From Pseudoalteromonas lipolytica (GTDB lineage: Bacteria; Pseudomonadota; Gammaproteobacteria; Enterobacterales; Alteromonadaceae): a stretch of 64,000 nt of DNA. A program made the translations under genes and the position numbers. Shown here piece after piece: positions 8,331 to 17,280 of the stretch. Every line of letters begins with the position of its first letter. Within the stretch, counting starts at the first letter, position 1. Under the pieces are notes generated by a model. It saw nothing but the letters and a program-made list of their open reading frames with translations. It searched no databases and had not been told where the DNA came from. The stretch covers positions 1-64,000 of the forward strand of contig NZ_FPAZ01000011.1 in the NCBI RefSeq assembly GCF_900116435.1, given 5' to 3'.

Positions 8331-9101
8331 ATGGTTAATTTTGATAATAAAATAGTTGTACTTGGTGCTGGGTGGCTTGGTCAGGCACTTTGCTTTGAAG
8401 CCAAAAAATTACAGTGGGATGTGCAAGGCACACATCGAAGTAGTGAACATCAATTTGATTTTCATAGACAATTCTTACTTGAACAGGGAAAAGTTAAGCA
8501 TGATGTTAGCCTTGAAAATGCATGGTGGGTATGTGCTATTCCTCCACGTAGTAGGCAACAGCAAAGTAATTATTTAGAGACCTTAAATGCAGGACTGGCT
8601 CTTGCCGATTCATTGCATTGCAAAGGCTTTATTTTGTGCTCGTCAACAGGGGTTTATGCTAATGATAATGGGCTTTACAACGAAGCAAGTATTATTGAGT
8701 GTCAAACAGACCGTCAGCAACAGCTATACGATGCAGAGCAAGCCGTATTAAAAGCAGGTGGAAAAGTATTACGTTTGGCTGGTTTAGTTGGTCCACAACG
8801 GGAGCCGGGACAATTTGTGGCAGGTAAAGAGTTGTCTAGCTCAAGTGAGCAAATCGTTAATATGGTTCATCAGCAAGATGTAATTAACGCAATATTTAGT
8901 GTTATTACGCATTGGCCTGTGGCACAAAGTGTTTATAACGTCGTTAATCCTGATCACCCAACTAAAGCTGATTACTATCGAGAAAAGTGCCGTGAGAAGG
9001 GTAATCCAGCGCCTACTTTTACCAGCAATGAGGTGGGGGAGCGAATTATTAATGGTGAAGCCATTAAAGCGCTCAACTTTAGTTACCAACACGCTATTTA
9101 G
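8331..9101 (+). CDS. NAD(P)-binding epimerase-like protein (YeeZ type)
   Basis: A 256-residue atypical extended SDR. It begins IVVLGAGWLGQAL, a GxGxxG Rossmann loop, and has SSTGVYANDNG where SDR enzymes carry the active-site tyrosine, but no standard YxxxK lysine follows. RLAGLVGPQR and the VYNVVNPDHPTKADYY segment fit the YeeZ/epimerase-like family, whose substrate is unknown. The start is behind a weak AAGG. Its stop codon (9099-9101) abuts the stop of the convergent hutC gene with no base between. Confidence 0.85.
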   Translation: MVNFDNKIVVLGAGWLGQALCFEAKKLQWDVQGTHRSSEHQFDFHRQFLLEQGKVKHDVSLENAWWVCAIPPRSRQQQSNYLETLNAGLALADSLHCKGFILCSSTGVYANDNGLYNEASIIECQTDRQQQLYDAEQAVLKAGGKVLRLAGLVGPQREPGQFVAGKELSSSSEQIVNMVHQQDVINAIFSVITHWPVAQSVYNVVNPDHPTKADYYREKCREKGNPAPTFTSNEVGERIINGEAIKALNFSYQHAI

Positions 9102-9809
9102 CTATTTTTTAAAGGTTAAATGCCCGCCTAATCGGTATTTACTGCCGGGTGAAACAAGACGTGCAAAGCTCACAATACCTTGTGATGACCATGTTCGGCG
9201 GATTACTTGCAAACAAGGCTCTTCGTTATATAAGTTGAGCCATTCACACATTTCAGGGTTGGGCATAACGGCTTCAACCGTGTGGCGTGCCTCGGTGAGT
9301 GGGGCGACGCGCGATAAATATTCATGCGGTGTTTGGTTGTGAAAATCTTGCTGTAAGTAGTCTTTGGCAAGTAAAGGGTTCACGAAACGCTCTTCAACTT
9401 GCAGTGGTTGCTCGTTTTCATTGTGCACAATAACACTGCGATACACATGGCTGTCTACTTCAACACTCAGTGCAATGGCAATAGGGGCGATAGCACGTAT
9501 CGATTCCATAACCAAAATAGTGCAACTGTAGTGACTATTTCGTGCTTTTACCTCGTCGGCAATGTTTTTTATTTCTAGCAATGAAGATTGCGATTTGAAG
9601 CTTGCTACAAATGTGCCTAACCCTTGATTGCGCGTTAAAATACCGGCTTCGGTGAGTTCTGATAAAGCGCGTCTTGCTGTCATTCTACTCACTTGAAATT
9701 GATTAGTGAGCTCATTTTCTGACGGTACACGGTCATTTTCTTGCCAGTGACCAGCGCGGATATTTTCAAGAATAAATTGTTTTATTTGCGCAAACTTAGG
9801 AACACTCAT
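9102..9809 (-). CDS. hutC: Histidine utilisation repressor HutC (GntR family)
   Basis: A 235-residue GntR/HutC regulator. The N-terminal winged helix (about 1-70) contains RVPSENELTNQFQVSRMTARRALSELTEAGILTRNQGLGTFVA, the GntR pattern. The C-terminal UTRA domain (about 90-230) binds urocanate or a related intermediate in known HutC proteins. It is divergent from hutI, and a perfect palindrome of the HutC type (9862-9875) lies between them, so it probably represses both itself and hutI. Confidence 0.92.
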   Translation of the reverse strand: MSVPKFAQIKQFILENIRAGHWQENDRVPSENELTNQFQVSRMTARRALSELTEAGILTRNQGLGTFVASFKSQSSLLEIKNIADEVKARNSHYSCTILVMESIRAIAPIAIALSVEVDSHVYRSVIVHNENEQPLQVEERFVNPLLAKDYLQQDFHNQTPHEYLSRVAPLTEARHTVEAVMPNPEMCEWLNLYNEEPCLQVIRRTWSSQGIVSFARLVSPGSKYRLGGHLTFKK

Positions 9810-9861
9810 GCTGAGAACGTTATTGGTAACTTTTTAGTGTGTTTCAAGGTGGCATAATTTT

Positions 9862-9875
9862 CTTGTATATACAAG
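9862..9875. promoter_or_regulatory. HutC operator
   Basis: CTTGTATATACAAG is a perfect 14-base palindrome between the divergent hutC and hutI genes. It fits the TTGTATATACAA-type motif known for HutC in gammaproteobacteria. It is the only such site noticed in this gap. Confidence 0.8.
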
Positions 9876-9952
9876 GTGAGTTGTTAAACTTTAAACAATT
9901 TCAAGTTACAGGGTTCAAACGACCAAACCCGACGCATCAGTATAGGTGAAAA

Positions 9953-11194
9953 ATGCACACAACGAATAATGATCACGCACACTGGGATTTATTGATCACA
10001 GATGCCAATATCGCGACGATGGACCCTGCAATTGATGCACCATATGGTGCGCTTGAACACGCTGCAATTGCTGTAAAAGACGGCAAAATAGCATGGCTAG
10101 GATCACAGGCTGACTTGCCACAATTTGATGTGTTAGCAACCCCAACAGTATCTGCAAAAGGGCAATGGTTAACACCAGGGTTAATTGATTGTCACACTCA
10201 CCTTGTATTTGCTGGTAGCCGTGCAGAGGAGTTTGAACAACGTTTGCAAGGTGTGAGCTATGAGCAAATTGCAGCAAACGGTGGCGGCATTGCCAGTACG
10301 GTTCGCGCCACACGCGAAGCCGACCATGAAACACTATTTGTTGCAGCGAAAGAGCGCTTAAATGCGTTGTATGGCGAAGGGGTGACTACCGTAGAAATTA
10401 AGTCTGGTTATGGTTTAGATTGTGAAAACGAAATTAAATTACTTGAAGTTGCTCGCTTATTAGGTGAAAACCACCCTGTCGATGTGAAGACAACATTCTT
10501 AGGTGCTCATGCGTTACCGCCAGAATACAAAGGCCGAAGCGATGAGTACATTGAGCTTGTCTGCGGCGAGATGTTAGAACAAGTGGTTGCAGGAAACCTT
10601 GCTGACGCCGTTGATGCTTTTTGTGAAAATGTAGGTTTCAGTAACGAGCAAACTCGACGCGTTTTTGAAGCGGCTAAAAAGCATAACCTGCCAGTGAAGC
10701 TTCATGCTGAGCAGTTATCTAATCAACATGGTGCTGCGTTAGTCGCCGAGTTTAATGGCTTATCCGCTGATCATATTGAACACCTTGATGAAGCGGGTAT
10801 TAAAGCAATGGCTAGCGCTGGCACGACGGCAGTGCTCTTGCCGGGTGCCTTTTACTTTTTACGTGAAACAAAATACCCGCCGATTGAATTACTACAGCAA
10901 TACCACGTGCCTATCGCAATTTCTACTGACTTTAACCCAGGTACTTCACCTTTGTGTTCATTGCACTTAATGATGAATATGGCATGTACTATTTTCCGTA
11001 TGACACCAGAGCAAGCATTAGCTGGGGTAACACGTAATGCAGCGGGGGCATTAGGTCTCAGTGATCGTGGTGTGCTTAAAGTCGGTGCGCGTGCCGATAT
11101 TGCCCATTGGCAAATATCCCATCCTGCGCAATTAAGTTACCAATTTGGCGTAAATAAACTGTTAAATCTGTGGATTTTGGGTAGACTAAGTTAG
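9953..11194 (+). CDS. hutI: Imidazolonepropionase
   Basis: HutI hydrolyses 4-imidazolone-5-propanoate to N-formimidoyl-L-glutamate, the third step of histidine degradation. The 413 residues are the normal length of this amidohydrolase. Metal ligands are visible: His81 and His83 in [14 protein letters not shown], a histidine in [12 protein letters not shown], and an aspartate in [12 protein letters not shown]. It is divergent from hutC across the HutC operator. The hutG gene lies 2.6 kb away on the other strand; hutU and hutH are not in the window. An EAL-type gene follows after 18 bases and may be co-transcribed. Confidence 0.95.
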   Translation: MHTTNNDHAHWDLLITDANIATMDPAIDAPYGALEHAAIAVKDGKIAWLGSQADLPQFDVLATPTVSAKGQWLTPGLIDCHTHLVFAGSRAEEFEQRLQGVSYEQIAANGGGIASTVRATREADHETLFVAAKERLNALYGEGVTTVEIKSGYGLDCENEIKLLEVARLLGENHPVDVKTTFLGAHALPPEYKGRSDEYIELVCGEMLEQVVAGNLADAVDAFCENVGFSNEQTRRVFEAAKKHNLPVKLHAEQLSNQHGAALVAEFNGLSADHIEHLDEAGIKAMASAGTTAVLLPGAFYFLRETKYPPIELLQQYHVPIAISTDFNPGTSPLCSLHLMMNMACTIFRMTPEQALAGVTRNAAGALGLSDRGVLKVGARADIAHWQISHPAQLSYQFGVNKLLNLWILGRLS

Positions 11195-11212
11195 AGAGAG
11201 TTTTTACGCATT

Positions 11213-12988
11213 TTGGATTACATGTCATTAATTGCCAGTTTAGCGAGCAGTACTGCGAGCCTCGTAAATTTAAGTAGTGATGTTGTACCAGTTTTTTTAG
11301 CTGGTGCCGTTTTTATGGCAATGATATGTGCCTTGTGTGTAACCCATCATCCCGTATTAAGGTTAAGCCTAGTCGTTAATGGCGTATTAGGCTTAGCAAT
11401 CCTGAGTGTAGGGTCACCTTGGCTTATTTTATTACTGGCCATAAGTCTGTGCTTTCATCTGTGGCAAGCATTTAGAACGACAAACTGGTTAGCAATCACA
11501 CTCAGTGTGTCGGCAGCACTCTGTTTTGCCGTGTTATTTTCTGCGCATTTTTTACTTGATATTGCCTTTTATTGGTTAGTATTGTCGGTGGTTATACTCA
11601 GTGTGTCAGGCTTTTTTAATTACGAAGAGCCCGCAGAAGACGAAGAGGTTCCCGTTGAGCCTAGCCGCCACGACGATTTAGATAAAACCCCGCTAAAAGA
11701 GCTTCCCGATCGCAAAGGATTAGAAAAAAGCTTCGCAGTATACAGTGAAGCGCATTCAAAAAACTGTGTGCTGGTTGTGATTCGCCTCGAAGGATTCGAA
11801 ACCGTTAACCAGCACATAGGCCGTGACTTTGGTGATTTATTACTGGCTCAATCGGCCAATCGTATCAAACAGCAGCTCACCTCAGATGCAGTTCTGAATA
11901 TGAAAGGGCGCTCAGGGGGCGTCGATAAGCTGGCTCATTTAGGAGGCTTAAACTTTGCGTTTATTTGCGCGGTTGAAGAGCAAAAGCACCTTCATGAACA
12001 ATTAATTAGCCAAATAAGGCAAGTGACATTAAAGCCGTTCAATGTGGCCAATTGCACCATTGAAGTTAAAGTGCGTGCCAGTTATGTAAATTGTAACGAC
12101 CCTGATCACAGTTTTGATAATTTAATCTCTTTTGCTTACCTTGCACTTGATTCAAACCCAGATAAAGCGATAGTGCCGTATCAATCACAAATGATGATCG
12201 AACAGTTAGAGCAACAAGCCCGATTACGTGAACTTGCTCATCTTGATTTTGCCAGTGAGCTTGAACTGTATTTTCAACCCGTGATTCGTAACAGTGATGA
12301 ACATATTGAGTTTTTAGAACTCTTACTGCGTTGGCAACACCCCAAACAAGGCATATTAGCGGCCAATAAGTTTATTGATGATATTCGCGTTGCGGGGCTT
12401 GGGTATCCGGTTGCTGCGTTTGTCATTGAGCGTGCCGCAGAGCTTGCAATGGCCTTACGTATGGAAGGCATTCAATTACCATTGAGTATCAATGTGTTTG
12501 GCCCTGAAATGCTTCATGAAGAGTTTATAGAGTTTGTAGACCGCATCGCAACTGAGCATCGCTTAGAGCCCGGAGATTTAATTATAGAGTGTCCGTTAGA
12601 CTTATTCATGGGGTTAGATGACCAAGGTAAAGCCATGGTCGCGCGGCTTAATAGTATTGGTATAAAAGTGTGTGTTGATGGCTTGGGAGACAGCCCCGTT
12701 TGGTTGGCTAAGTTACCTAACCTTAATGTTGAATACATTAAAGTTGCACCGTCATTAACCGCAGACTTTGCGCATCAAGCCCAAGTGCGCAGCTTAGTAT
12801 CGGGTATGGTCGATATGCACACGCAAAATAATGCTAAAGTAATTTGTGAAGGTGTTGAAACACTCGAGCAACTGAAGTTTGTTAAATCACTTAATACATA
12901 TGCCGCACAAGGTTATTATTTTAGCTACCCGCTGAGCAGTGTGGGAATGATGTCTTGGCTAAAACAATGGCGGCTAGAACGTGAATAG
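11213..12988 (+). CDS. Membrane protein with degenerate GGDEF and EAL domains
   Basis: The 591-residue protein starts with several hydrophobic helices (about 25-135). A degenerate GGDEF domain follows (about 165-325), with GGLNF at 244-248 in place of GGDEF. The EAL domain is at about 335-585. The EAL motif reads ELL (369-371). Asn427, Glu459, Lys510 and Glu546 are kept, but the DDFGTG loop reads DGLGDS, so one metal-binding aspartate is lost. I infer that it is neither a cyclase nor an efficient phosphodiesterase, and perhaps a c-di-GMP sensor or protein scaffold. The TTG start follows a GAGAGAG; an ATG three codons later is the alternative. It follows hutI closely. Confidence 0.85.
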   Translation: MDYMSLIASLASSTASLVNLSSDVVPVFLAGAVFMAMICALCVTHHPVLRLSLVVNGVLGLAILSVGSPWLILLLAISLCFHLWQAFRTTNWLAITLSVSAALCFAVLFSAHFLLDIAFYWLVLSVVILSVSGFFNYEEPAEDEEVPVEPSRHDDLDKTPLKELPDRKGLEKSFAVYSEAHSKNCVLVVIRLEGFETVNQHIGRDFGDLLLAQSANRIKQQLTSDAVLNMKGRSGGVDKLAHLGGLNFAFICAVEEQKHLHEQLISQIRQVTLKPFNVANCTIEVKVRASYVNCNDPDHSFDNLISFAYLALDSNPDKAIVPYQSQMMIEQLEQQARLRELAHLDFASELELYFQPVIRNSDEHIEFLELLLRWQHPKQGILAANKFIDDIRVAGLGYPVAAFVIERAAELAMALRMEGIQLPLSINVFGPEMLHEEFIEFVDRIATEHRLEPGDLIIECPLDLFMGLDDQGKAMVARLNSIGIKVCVDGLGDSPVWLAKLPNLNVEYIKVAPSLTADFAHQAQVRSLVSGMVDMHTQNNAKVICEGVETLEQLKFVKSLNTYAAQGYYFSYPLSSVGMMSWLKQWRLERE

Positions 12989-13757
12989 TGCAAACGCACC
13001 ATGTAAACATGCCGTCTACAGTTTAATGTAGGCGTGAAATTTATTTCGCGCGAAAAGTGTTATAAGCAACGAGTTACGAAAAGCGAGATACGAGCTATAC
13101 CGTGAAGGTTGTTTAATGTCGTTGAATAGCTTTACTTTTTCGGCGTTAAAACACCTCCTACGTGTGTGATGTGTATCACTTGTAGGAAGGGCTTTAGCCG
13201 TGAATCTTATAAAAGATGTTGCTGCGCAAACGCGCCATGCAAGCATAACGCCTACGGTTTAATGTAGGCGTGAAATTTATTTCGCGCGAAAGGGTTATAA
13301 GCAACGAGTTACGAAAGGCGAGATAGGAGCTAGTACAGCTAAATCGAGATGGTTGTTTAATGCCAGTTAAAAGGTTTGCTTTTCGGCGTTAAAACGCCTC
13401 CTACGTGTGAAGTGTGCATCACTTGTAGCCGCGAATTATATAAAAGATGTTGCTGCGCAAACGCGCCATGCAAGCATAACGCCTACGGTTTAATGTAGGC
13501 GTGAAAGGGTTACAAGCAACGAGTTACGAAAAGCGAGATGCGAGCTAGTACAGCTAAATCGAGATGGTTGTTTAATGCCGCTGAACAGGTTTGCTTTTTC
13601 GGTGTTAAAACACCTCCCACGTGTGAAGTGTGTATCACTTGTAGGAGGGGCTTTAGCCGTGAAAGGGTTATAAGCAACGAGTTACGAAAAGCGAGATGCG
13701 AGCTAATGTATGCGTGAAATTCATTTCGCGCAAACGCGCCATGCAAGCATGGCGCCT
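12989..13757. repeat. Mixed array of REP pairs and a second palindromic element (array B)
   Basis: The whole gap between the convergent EAL and hutG genes is repetitive. REP pairs of the array A type lie at 13139-13204, 13382-13435 (right arm shortened to TTGTAGCCGCGAA) and 13599-13663, with the same ACGAG-rich linker. Between them is another element, GCGCAAACGCGCCATG...CGCCTACGG...GTAGGCGTGAAATTTATTTCGCGCG, at about 12989-13054, 13225-13289, 13456-13505 and a short form near 13729-13757. The short form contains a perfect inverted repeat, GCGCCATGC-AA-GCATGGCGC (13736-13755). No coding gene is supported here. Confidence 0.9.
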
Positions 13758-13795
13758 AAAAACGAGGTTACTCACCCGGCTCTTGGCGCGTTTTA

Positions 13796-14845
13796 TTACA
13801 GGCTTTCTCTTGCTTGCAAATAAGCATTAACTAATGCGGTAATGATTTGCCCAGCATCGTTTATTCCTGCCTCTAACCCTACGGGGTGTTGCGATGGTGC
13901 ACCTTCACATAAATGCAGATAGCTGGCATGAACATGTCTAGCAGCTAAATGCACAAAATGCTCAGCATCACTGACACTAAAACCACAGTTTGTGTAGGCA
14001 CTTACCGGCATGAGTGAAATACTATCAAGGTCTACTTCCACGCCAAGGGGGGCGCTGTCAAAGCGAGCAAGCGCCTGTTTGCAGGCCGTTGAAAGGTCGA
14101 TAGTGCGACGCACTTGAATATCTTGGTAGCTATCAAACAAGAAGTTCGCGTCTTTGAGAGCATTCAGAATTGCTTGGTTATTTTTAAACTCGTGCAAACC
14201 GATTACATGATATTGCGCAAGGTGACTTTCGGAATAGGCGTACCTGAAGCCGTTACCACTGTGGCGACCTTCACACTCTCTAAAATCTGCATGTGGGTCT
14301 AAGTTAATGGCATTAACAGGCTTAGCGTGCTGTTTACTTAACGCACGTAAAATTCCTAAGCAGTTATTATGGCCCCCACCAATGACAATAGGTTCTAAAC
14401 CTGCAGCAAAGATCATCGCCAGTACGCGCTCAACGCGGGTGTCGATATCTGCGCAAAGTTGGCGCAGCTGAGCTAAGTCAGCGTCGTTTTTGTTATCGAG
14501 GTGAGCGGCTTGCTGGTTTAAATCATCAAGTTCCACTTCGCCGAGTAATAACACGCGTTCATGATTTAGAAATTGATTATGAGTTTGATTAAGAAAGCGC
14601 TTTAAAAAAGCTTGCCATGCTTGATGCGAACCGCCATTGCCTAAATTAGCACGGGGACCAATATCTTCACACACGCCAACGAGTACATAGCGAATGCCGA
14701 ATTGTTTTGCATCGATAAGGGCTTGAGGTGCGTTTGTGTGTGTATCGAGGAGGGCGAGGGCTTGCCACGCTTTCTGTTCGTTGGCGCGGCGGACACATAA
14801 ATGTTTAACCGCCGCTTCATCATAAATTTTAAGGTAGTCAGTCAC
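13796..14845 (-). CDS. hutG: Formimidoylglutamase-like ureohydrolase
   Basis: This 349-residue arginase-fold protein carries the binuclear metal site of the family: His159 in IGGGHNNC, Asp183, His185 and Asp187 in DPHADFR, and Asp272 and Asp274 in VDLDSI. HutG hydrolyses N-formimidoyl-L-glutamate to glutamate and formamide. Arginase or agmatinase is possible by fold alone; nearby hutI and hutC favour HutG. The start is GTG at 14845, five bases past the rraA stop, with no clear SD of its own, suggesting coupling to rraA. The gene ends at REP array B. Confidence 0.83.
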   Translation of the reverse strand: MTDYLKIYDEAAVKHLCVRRANEQKAWQALALLDTHTNAPQALIDAKQFGIRYVLVGVCEDIGPRANLGNGGSHQAWQAFLKRFLNQTHNQFLNHERVLLLGEVELDDLNQQAAHLDNKNDADLAQLRQLCADIDTRVERVLAMIFAAGLEPIVIGGGHNNCLGILRALSKQHAKPVNAINLDPHADFRECEGRHSGNGFRYAYSESHLAQYHVIGLHEFKNNQAILNALKDANFLFDSYQDIQVRRTIDLSTACKQALARFDSAPLGVEVDLDSISLMPVSAYTNCGFSVSDAEHFVHLAARHVHASYLHLCEGAPSQHPVGLEAGINDAGQIITALVNAYLQARESL

Positions 14846-14850
14846 CGAGT

Positions 14851-15351
14851 TTAGTCTTCTTCTATTACGTCGAACTCTAATTCATCAGCAGATAATATAA
14901 TGCCGGTGCTATCAGCGTAAACAAAGTCACCATCAAAGAATGAGACACCCGCAAAATTAACGCCAATGCCGTCTTCACCGGCTCCTTCACTGTCGGCAGC
15001 AACAGGAATAGACGCAATTGCTTGAATGCCTAAATCTAATTCTTCAAGGTCATCAACATGGCGAATAGCACCATATACAATAATACCTTGCCAGTTATTT
15101 TCTAATGCGATTTCAGCCAGCTCAATATCAATTAGTGCGCGGCGGGTTGAACCACCACCATCAATTAACAGTACACTGTCGGTACCATCTGTTGATAATA
15201 TTTCGCGGATCAGCTCATTGTTCTCAAAACATTTTACGGTTCTAACTCGACCACTGAAACTTGGGCGTCCACCAAAATTGATAAACATAGGTTCGAGCAC
15301 ATCAACCACATCGGCAAAGTGGTCGCATAAATCAGAAGTGCTGTAATCCAT
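14851..15351 (-). CDS. rraA: Ribonuclease E activity regulator RraA
   Basis: The protein follows E. coli RraA closely: [21 protein letters not shown] at the start, the conserved [34 protein letters not shown], and a final [10 protein letters not shown]. RraA binds the RNase E C-terminal region and dampens mRNA decay; the fold is shared with HMG/CHA aldolases. I start at ATG 15351 (166 residues), with GAGG nine bases upstream; a longer frame with 18 extra residues has no family support. It precedes hutG by five bases on the same strand, an unusual pairing. Confidence 0.93.
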   Translation of the reverse strand: MDYSTSDLCDHFADVVDVLEPMFINFGGRPSFSGRVRTVKCFENNELIREILSTDGTDSVLLIDGGGSTRRALIDIELAEIALENNWQGIIVYGAIRHVDDLEELDLGIQAIASIPVAADSEGAGEDGIGVNFAGVSFFDGDFVYADSTGIILSADELEFDVIEED

Positions 15352-15592
15352 TTTTTCATCCTCTAAAGAGACTGTCTGTTTAGTACTCAGTATACCCTGA
15401 TACAACTCAATAACAACGACTTAATACGTGTTTATTACTTTAAATCAAAGGAATCAACTCACCGCAACATTAGTGTCTCAAAAGCGTCACCTAATTGTTA
15501 TTTTTAACACCTAAGCTGAGATGAGTAGCCCTCTTATAAAGAGGTCATGTTTGTATTAAAAACAGACACAAAGTATGACAAGGAGCTTGGCC

Positions 15593-16129
15593 ATGGCAAA
15601 TAACATACTGACGAAGTTAGCAAAAGTGGATGAACAGTTGTTTTTAAGCGTATTTAACGATGCATCGCCTAATTGGCTTAGACGCTCAGCAATCGGTCTA
15701 TCAAAAACCGGCGATGGTGGGCTATACCTGATGTTATTTGTGGGGTTTTGGTGGTTCAGCGAACAATTACATTTCCAGCAGTTTGCCTTGAGCCTGTTGG
15801 TTGGCTTTGCTATAGAGCGACCCATTTATTTTTTGGCTAAAAAACGCATTGCTCGAGTCAGGCCTTGTGATTGTTTAGTGCAAGGGGCTTACCTGGTGCC
15901 CAGTGATAAGTTTAGTTTGCCCTCGGGGCACAGTGCTGGTGCGTTTGTTGTTGCGACTATTTTAACGATGTACTTCCCTGCTTTTATGGCTGTGTGGTTT
16001 ATCTGGGCGGCAGGCGTTGCGGCTTCACGGGTTGTCGTGGGCGTGCATTATCCAGCCGATGTGATTGTTGGTGCGGTGATAGGGTCGAGTTGCGCTGTGC
16101 TTGCTGTGATGGTGGTGGAATATATATGA
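15593..16129 (+). CDS. PAP2-family phosphatase (membrane)
   Basis: A 178-residue membrane protein with the three PAP2 signatures: KKRIARVRP, PSGHSAG and SRVVVGVHYPAD. Such enzymes dephosphorylate lipid phosphates, for example phosphatidate or undecaprenyl pyrophosphate, at the membrane. Four to five hydrophobic helices are evident. AAGGAG seven bases before the ATG at 15593 fixes the start; an ATG six codons earlier lacks an SD. It overlaps the glycosyltransferase gene by four bases (ATGA), so the two form an operon, probably for a lipid or envelope glycan. Confidence 0.9.
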   Translation: MANNILTKLAKVDEQLFLSVFNDASPNWLRRSAIGLSKTGDGGLYLMLFVGFWWFSEQLHFQQFALSLLVGFAIERPIYFLAKKRIARVRPCDCLVQGAYLVPSDKFSLPSGHSAGAFVVATILTMYFPAFMAVWFIWAAGVAASRVVVGVHYPADVIVGAVIGSSCAVLAVMVVEYI

Positions 16130-17175
16130 GAATTTTGTACGGTATTCAAGGTACAGGGAATGGTCACATAACACGAGCTCGGGTTATGGCAACAACATTC
16201 AATGCATTAGGTGTCGATGTTGATTATGTGTTTTCGGGCCGCCGTGAGCACGATTACTTCGATATGGATGAATTTGCTAACTACCGAGCGTTTCGTGGTT
16301 TATCGTTTACCAGTAAATCGGGGCAAGTTGATAGCTTAAAAACACTCAAAAATGCTCGGCCATTGCAGTTAATCAAAGATATAAAAAGCCTTGATTTACG
16401 TCACTATGATTTGGTGTTTAATGATTTTGAGCCGATCACAGCATGGGCGGCTAAACAGCAGGGGGTGCCGGTTATTGGTATGAGTCATCAGGCGGCATTT
16501 TTGTCAGATAAAGTGCCGATGTTTGGTCGCTCATTTTTCAGAAGAGCGTTAATTCGTCATTATGCGCCCGCTAATGTTTATTTAGGTGTGCATTGGCAAC
16601 CTTATGCAAAAAATATTATTCCTCCGTTTATTGCGGCTCATCAGCATAATAATCCTGTCATGGTTGAAAATAAGGTGTTAGTTTATTTACCATTCGAAAA
16701 CTTAGACAGTGTAGTCGACTACCTAAAAGACTTTCCCGAGCGCGAATTCTATTGCTACCACCCTGATGCAGAAAACTCATCAATTGGAAATATTCACTTA
16801 AGATCACCATCACGCGTCGGTTTTTTAAATGATCTTGCCAATGCGGGGGGAGTGATAGGAAATGCTGGATTTGAACTGGCCAGTGAGGCCTTGCAATTGG
16901 GTAAAAAGCTGCTGTTAAAGCCGCTTGGTAAGCAATTTGAGCAAGGCATAAATGCACAGACTTTATTGTCAATGGGGGCGGCGCATGTCATGAGCTATTT
17001 AAATCCCTATGCCATGGATGACTGGCTGCAATCAGCACAAAACAGAAAACTGAATTTTCCTAGCGATCCGGCTCCTTTGGTTGACTGGTTACAAAAAAGA
17101 CAATGGCAACAACTAGATAAATTGCACTACCACTTGTGGCAACAGGTTGATATTGAAAAAAAAGTTATTGTTTAA
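16126..17175 (+). CDS. MJ1255/VC2487-family glycosyltransferase
   Basis: A 349-residue protein beginning MRILYGIQGTGNGHITRA, the N-terminal loop of GT-B glycosyltransferases of the MJ1255/VC2487 family. The C-terminal half has GGVIGNAGFELASEALQLGKKLLLKPL, the donor-binding signature seen in MurG/GT28-like enzymes. Acceptor and sugar are unknown. The start overlaps the PAP2 stop as ATGA, so translation is probably coupled. A longer upstream frame inside the PAP2 gene is a shadow. PAP2 plus GT suggests glycolipid synthesis or lipid-carrier recycling; this is inference. Confidence 0.87.
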   Translation: MRILYGIQGTGNGHITRARVMATTFNALGVDVDYVFSGRREHDYFDMDEFANYRAFRGLSFTSKSGQVDSLKTLKNARPLQLIKDIKSLDLRHYDLVFNDFEPITAWAAKQQGVPVIGMSHQAAFLSDKVPMFGRSFFRRALIRHYAPANVYLGVHWQPYAKNIIPPFIAAHQHNNPVMVENKVLVYLPFENLDSVVDYLKDFPEREFYCYHPDAENSSIGNIHLRSPSRVGFLNDLANAGGVIGNAGFELASEALQLGKKLLLKPLGKQFEQGINAQTLLSMGAAHVMSYLNPYAMDDWLQSAQNRKLNFPSDPAPLVDWLQKRQWQQLDKLHYHLWQQVDIEKKVIV

Positions 17176-17280
17176 ACCATTCGTATCAACGACAATGCCC
17201 GGCAACATTAGCTACTTTTATTAGCTGCTTTAAATAGTTTAGCTATACTCTTATATGCATGTATCTATAGGGCGCTCTGA

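Noticed and set aside
13016..13746. ORFs of 76-78 residues within REP array B
   Set aside because: Same reason: the sequence is palindromic repeat, and frames reappear wherever the unit is copied.
13796..14845. Arginase or agmatinase instead of HutG
   Set aside because: The fold is shared, but hutI and hutC are close and GGGHNN fits formimidoylglutamase-type members better; kept as a lesser alternative.
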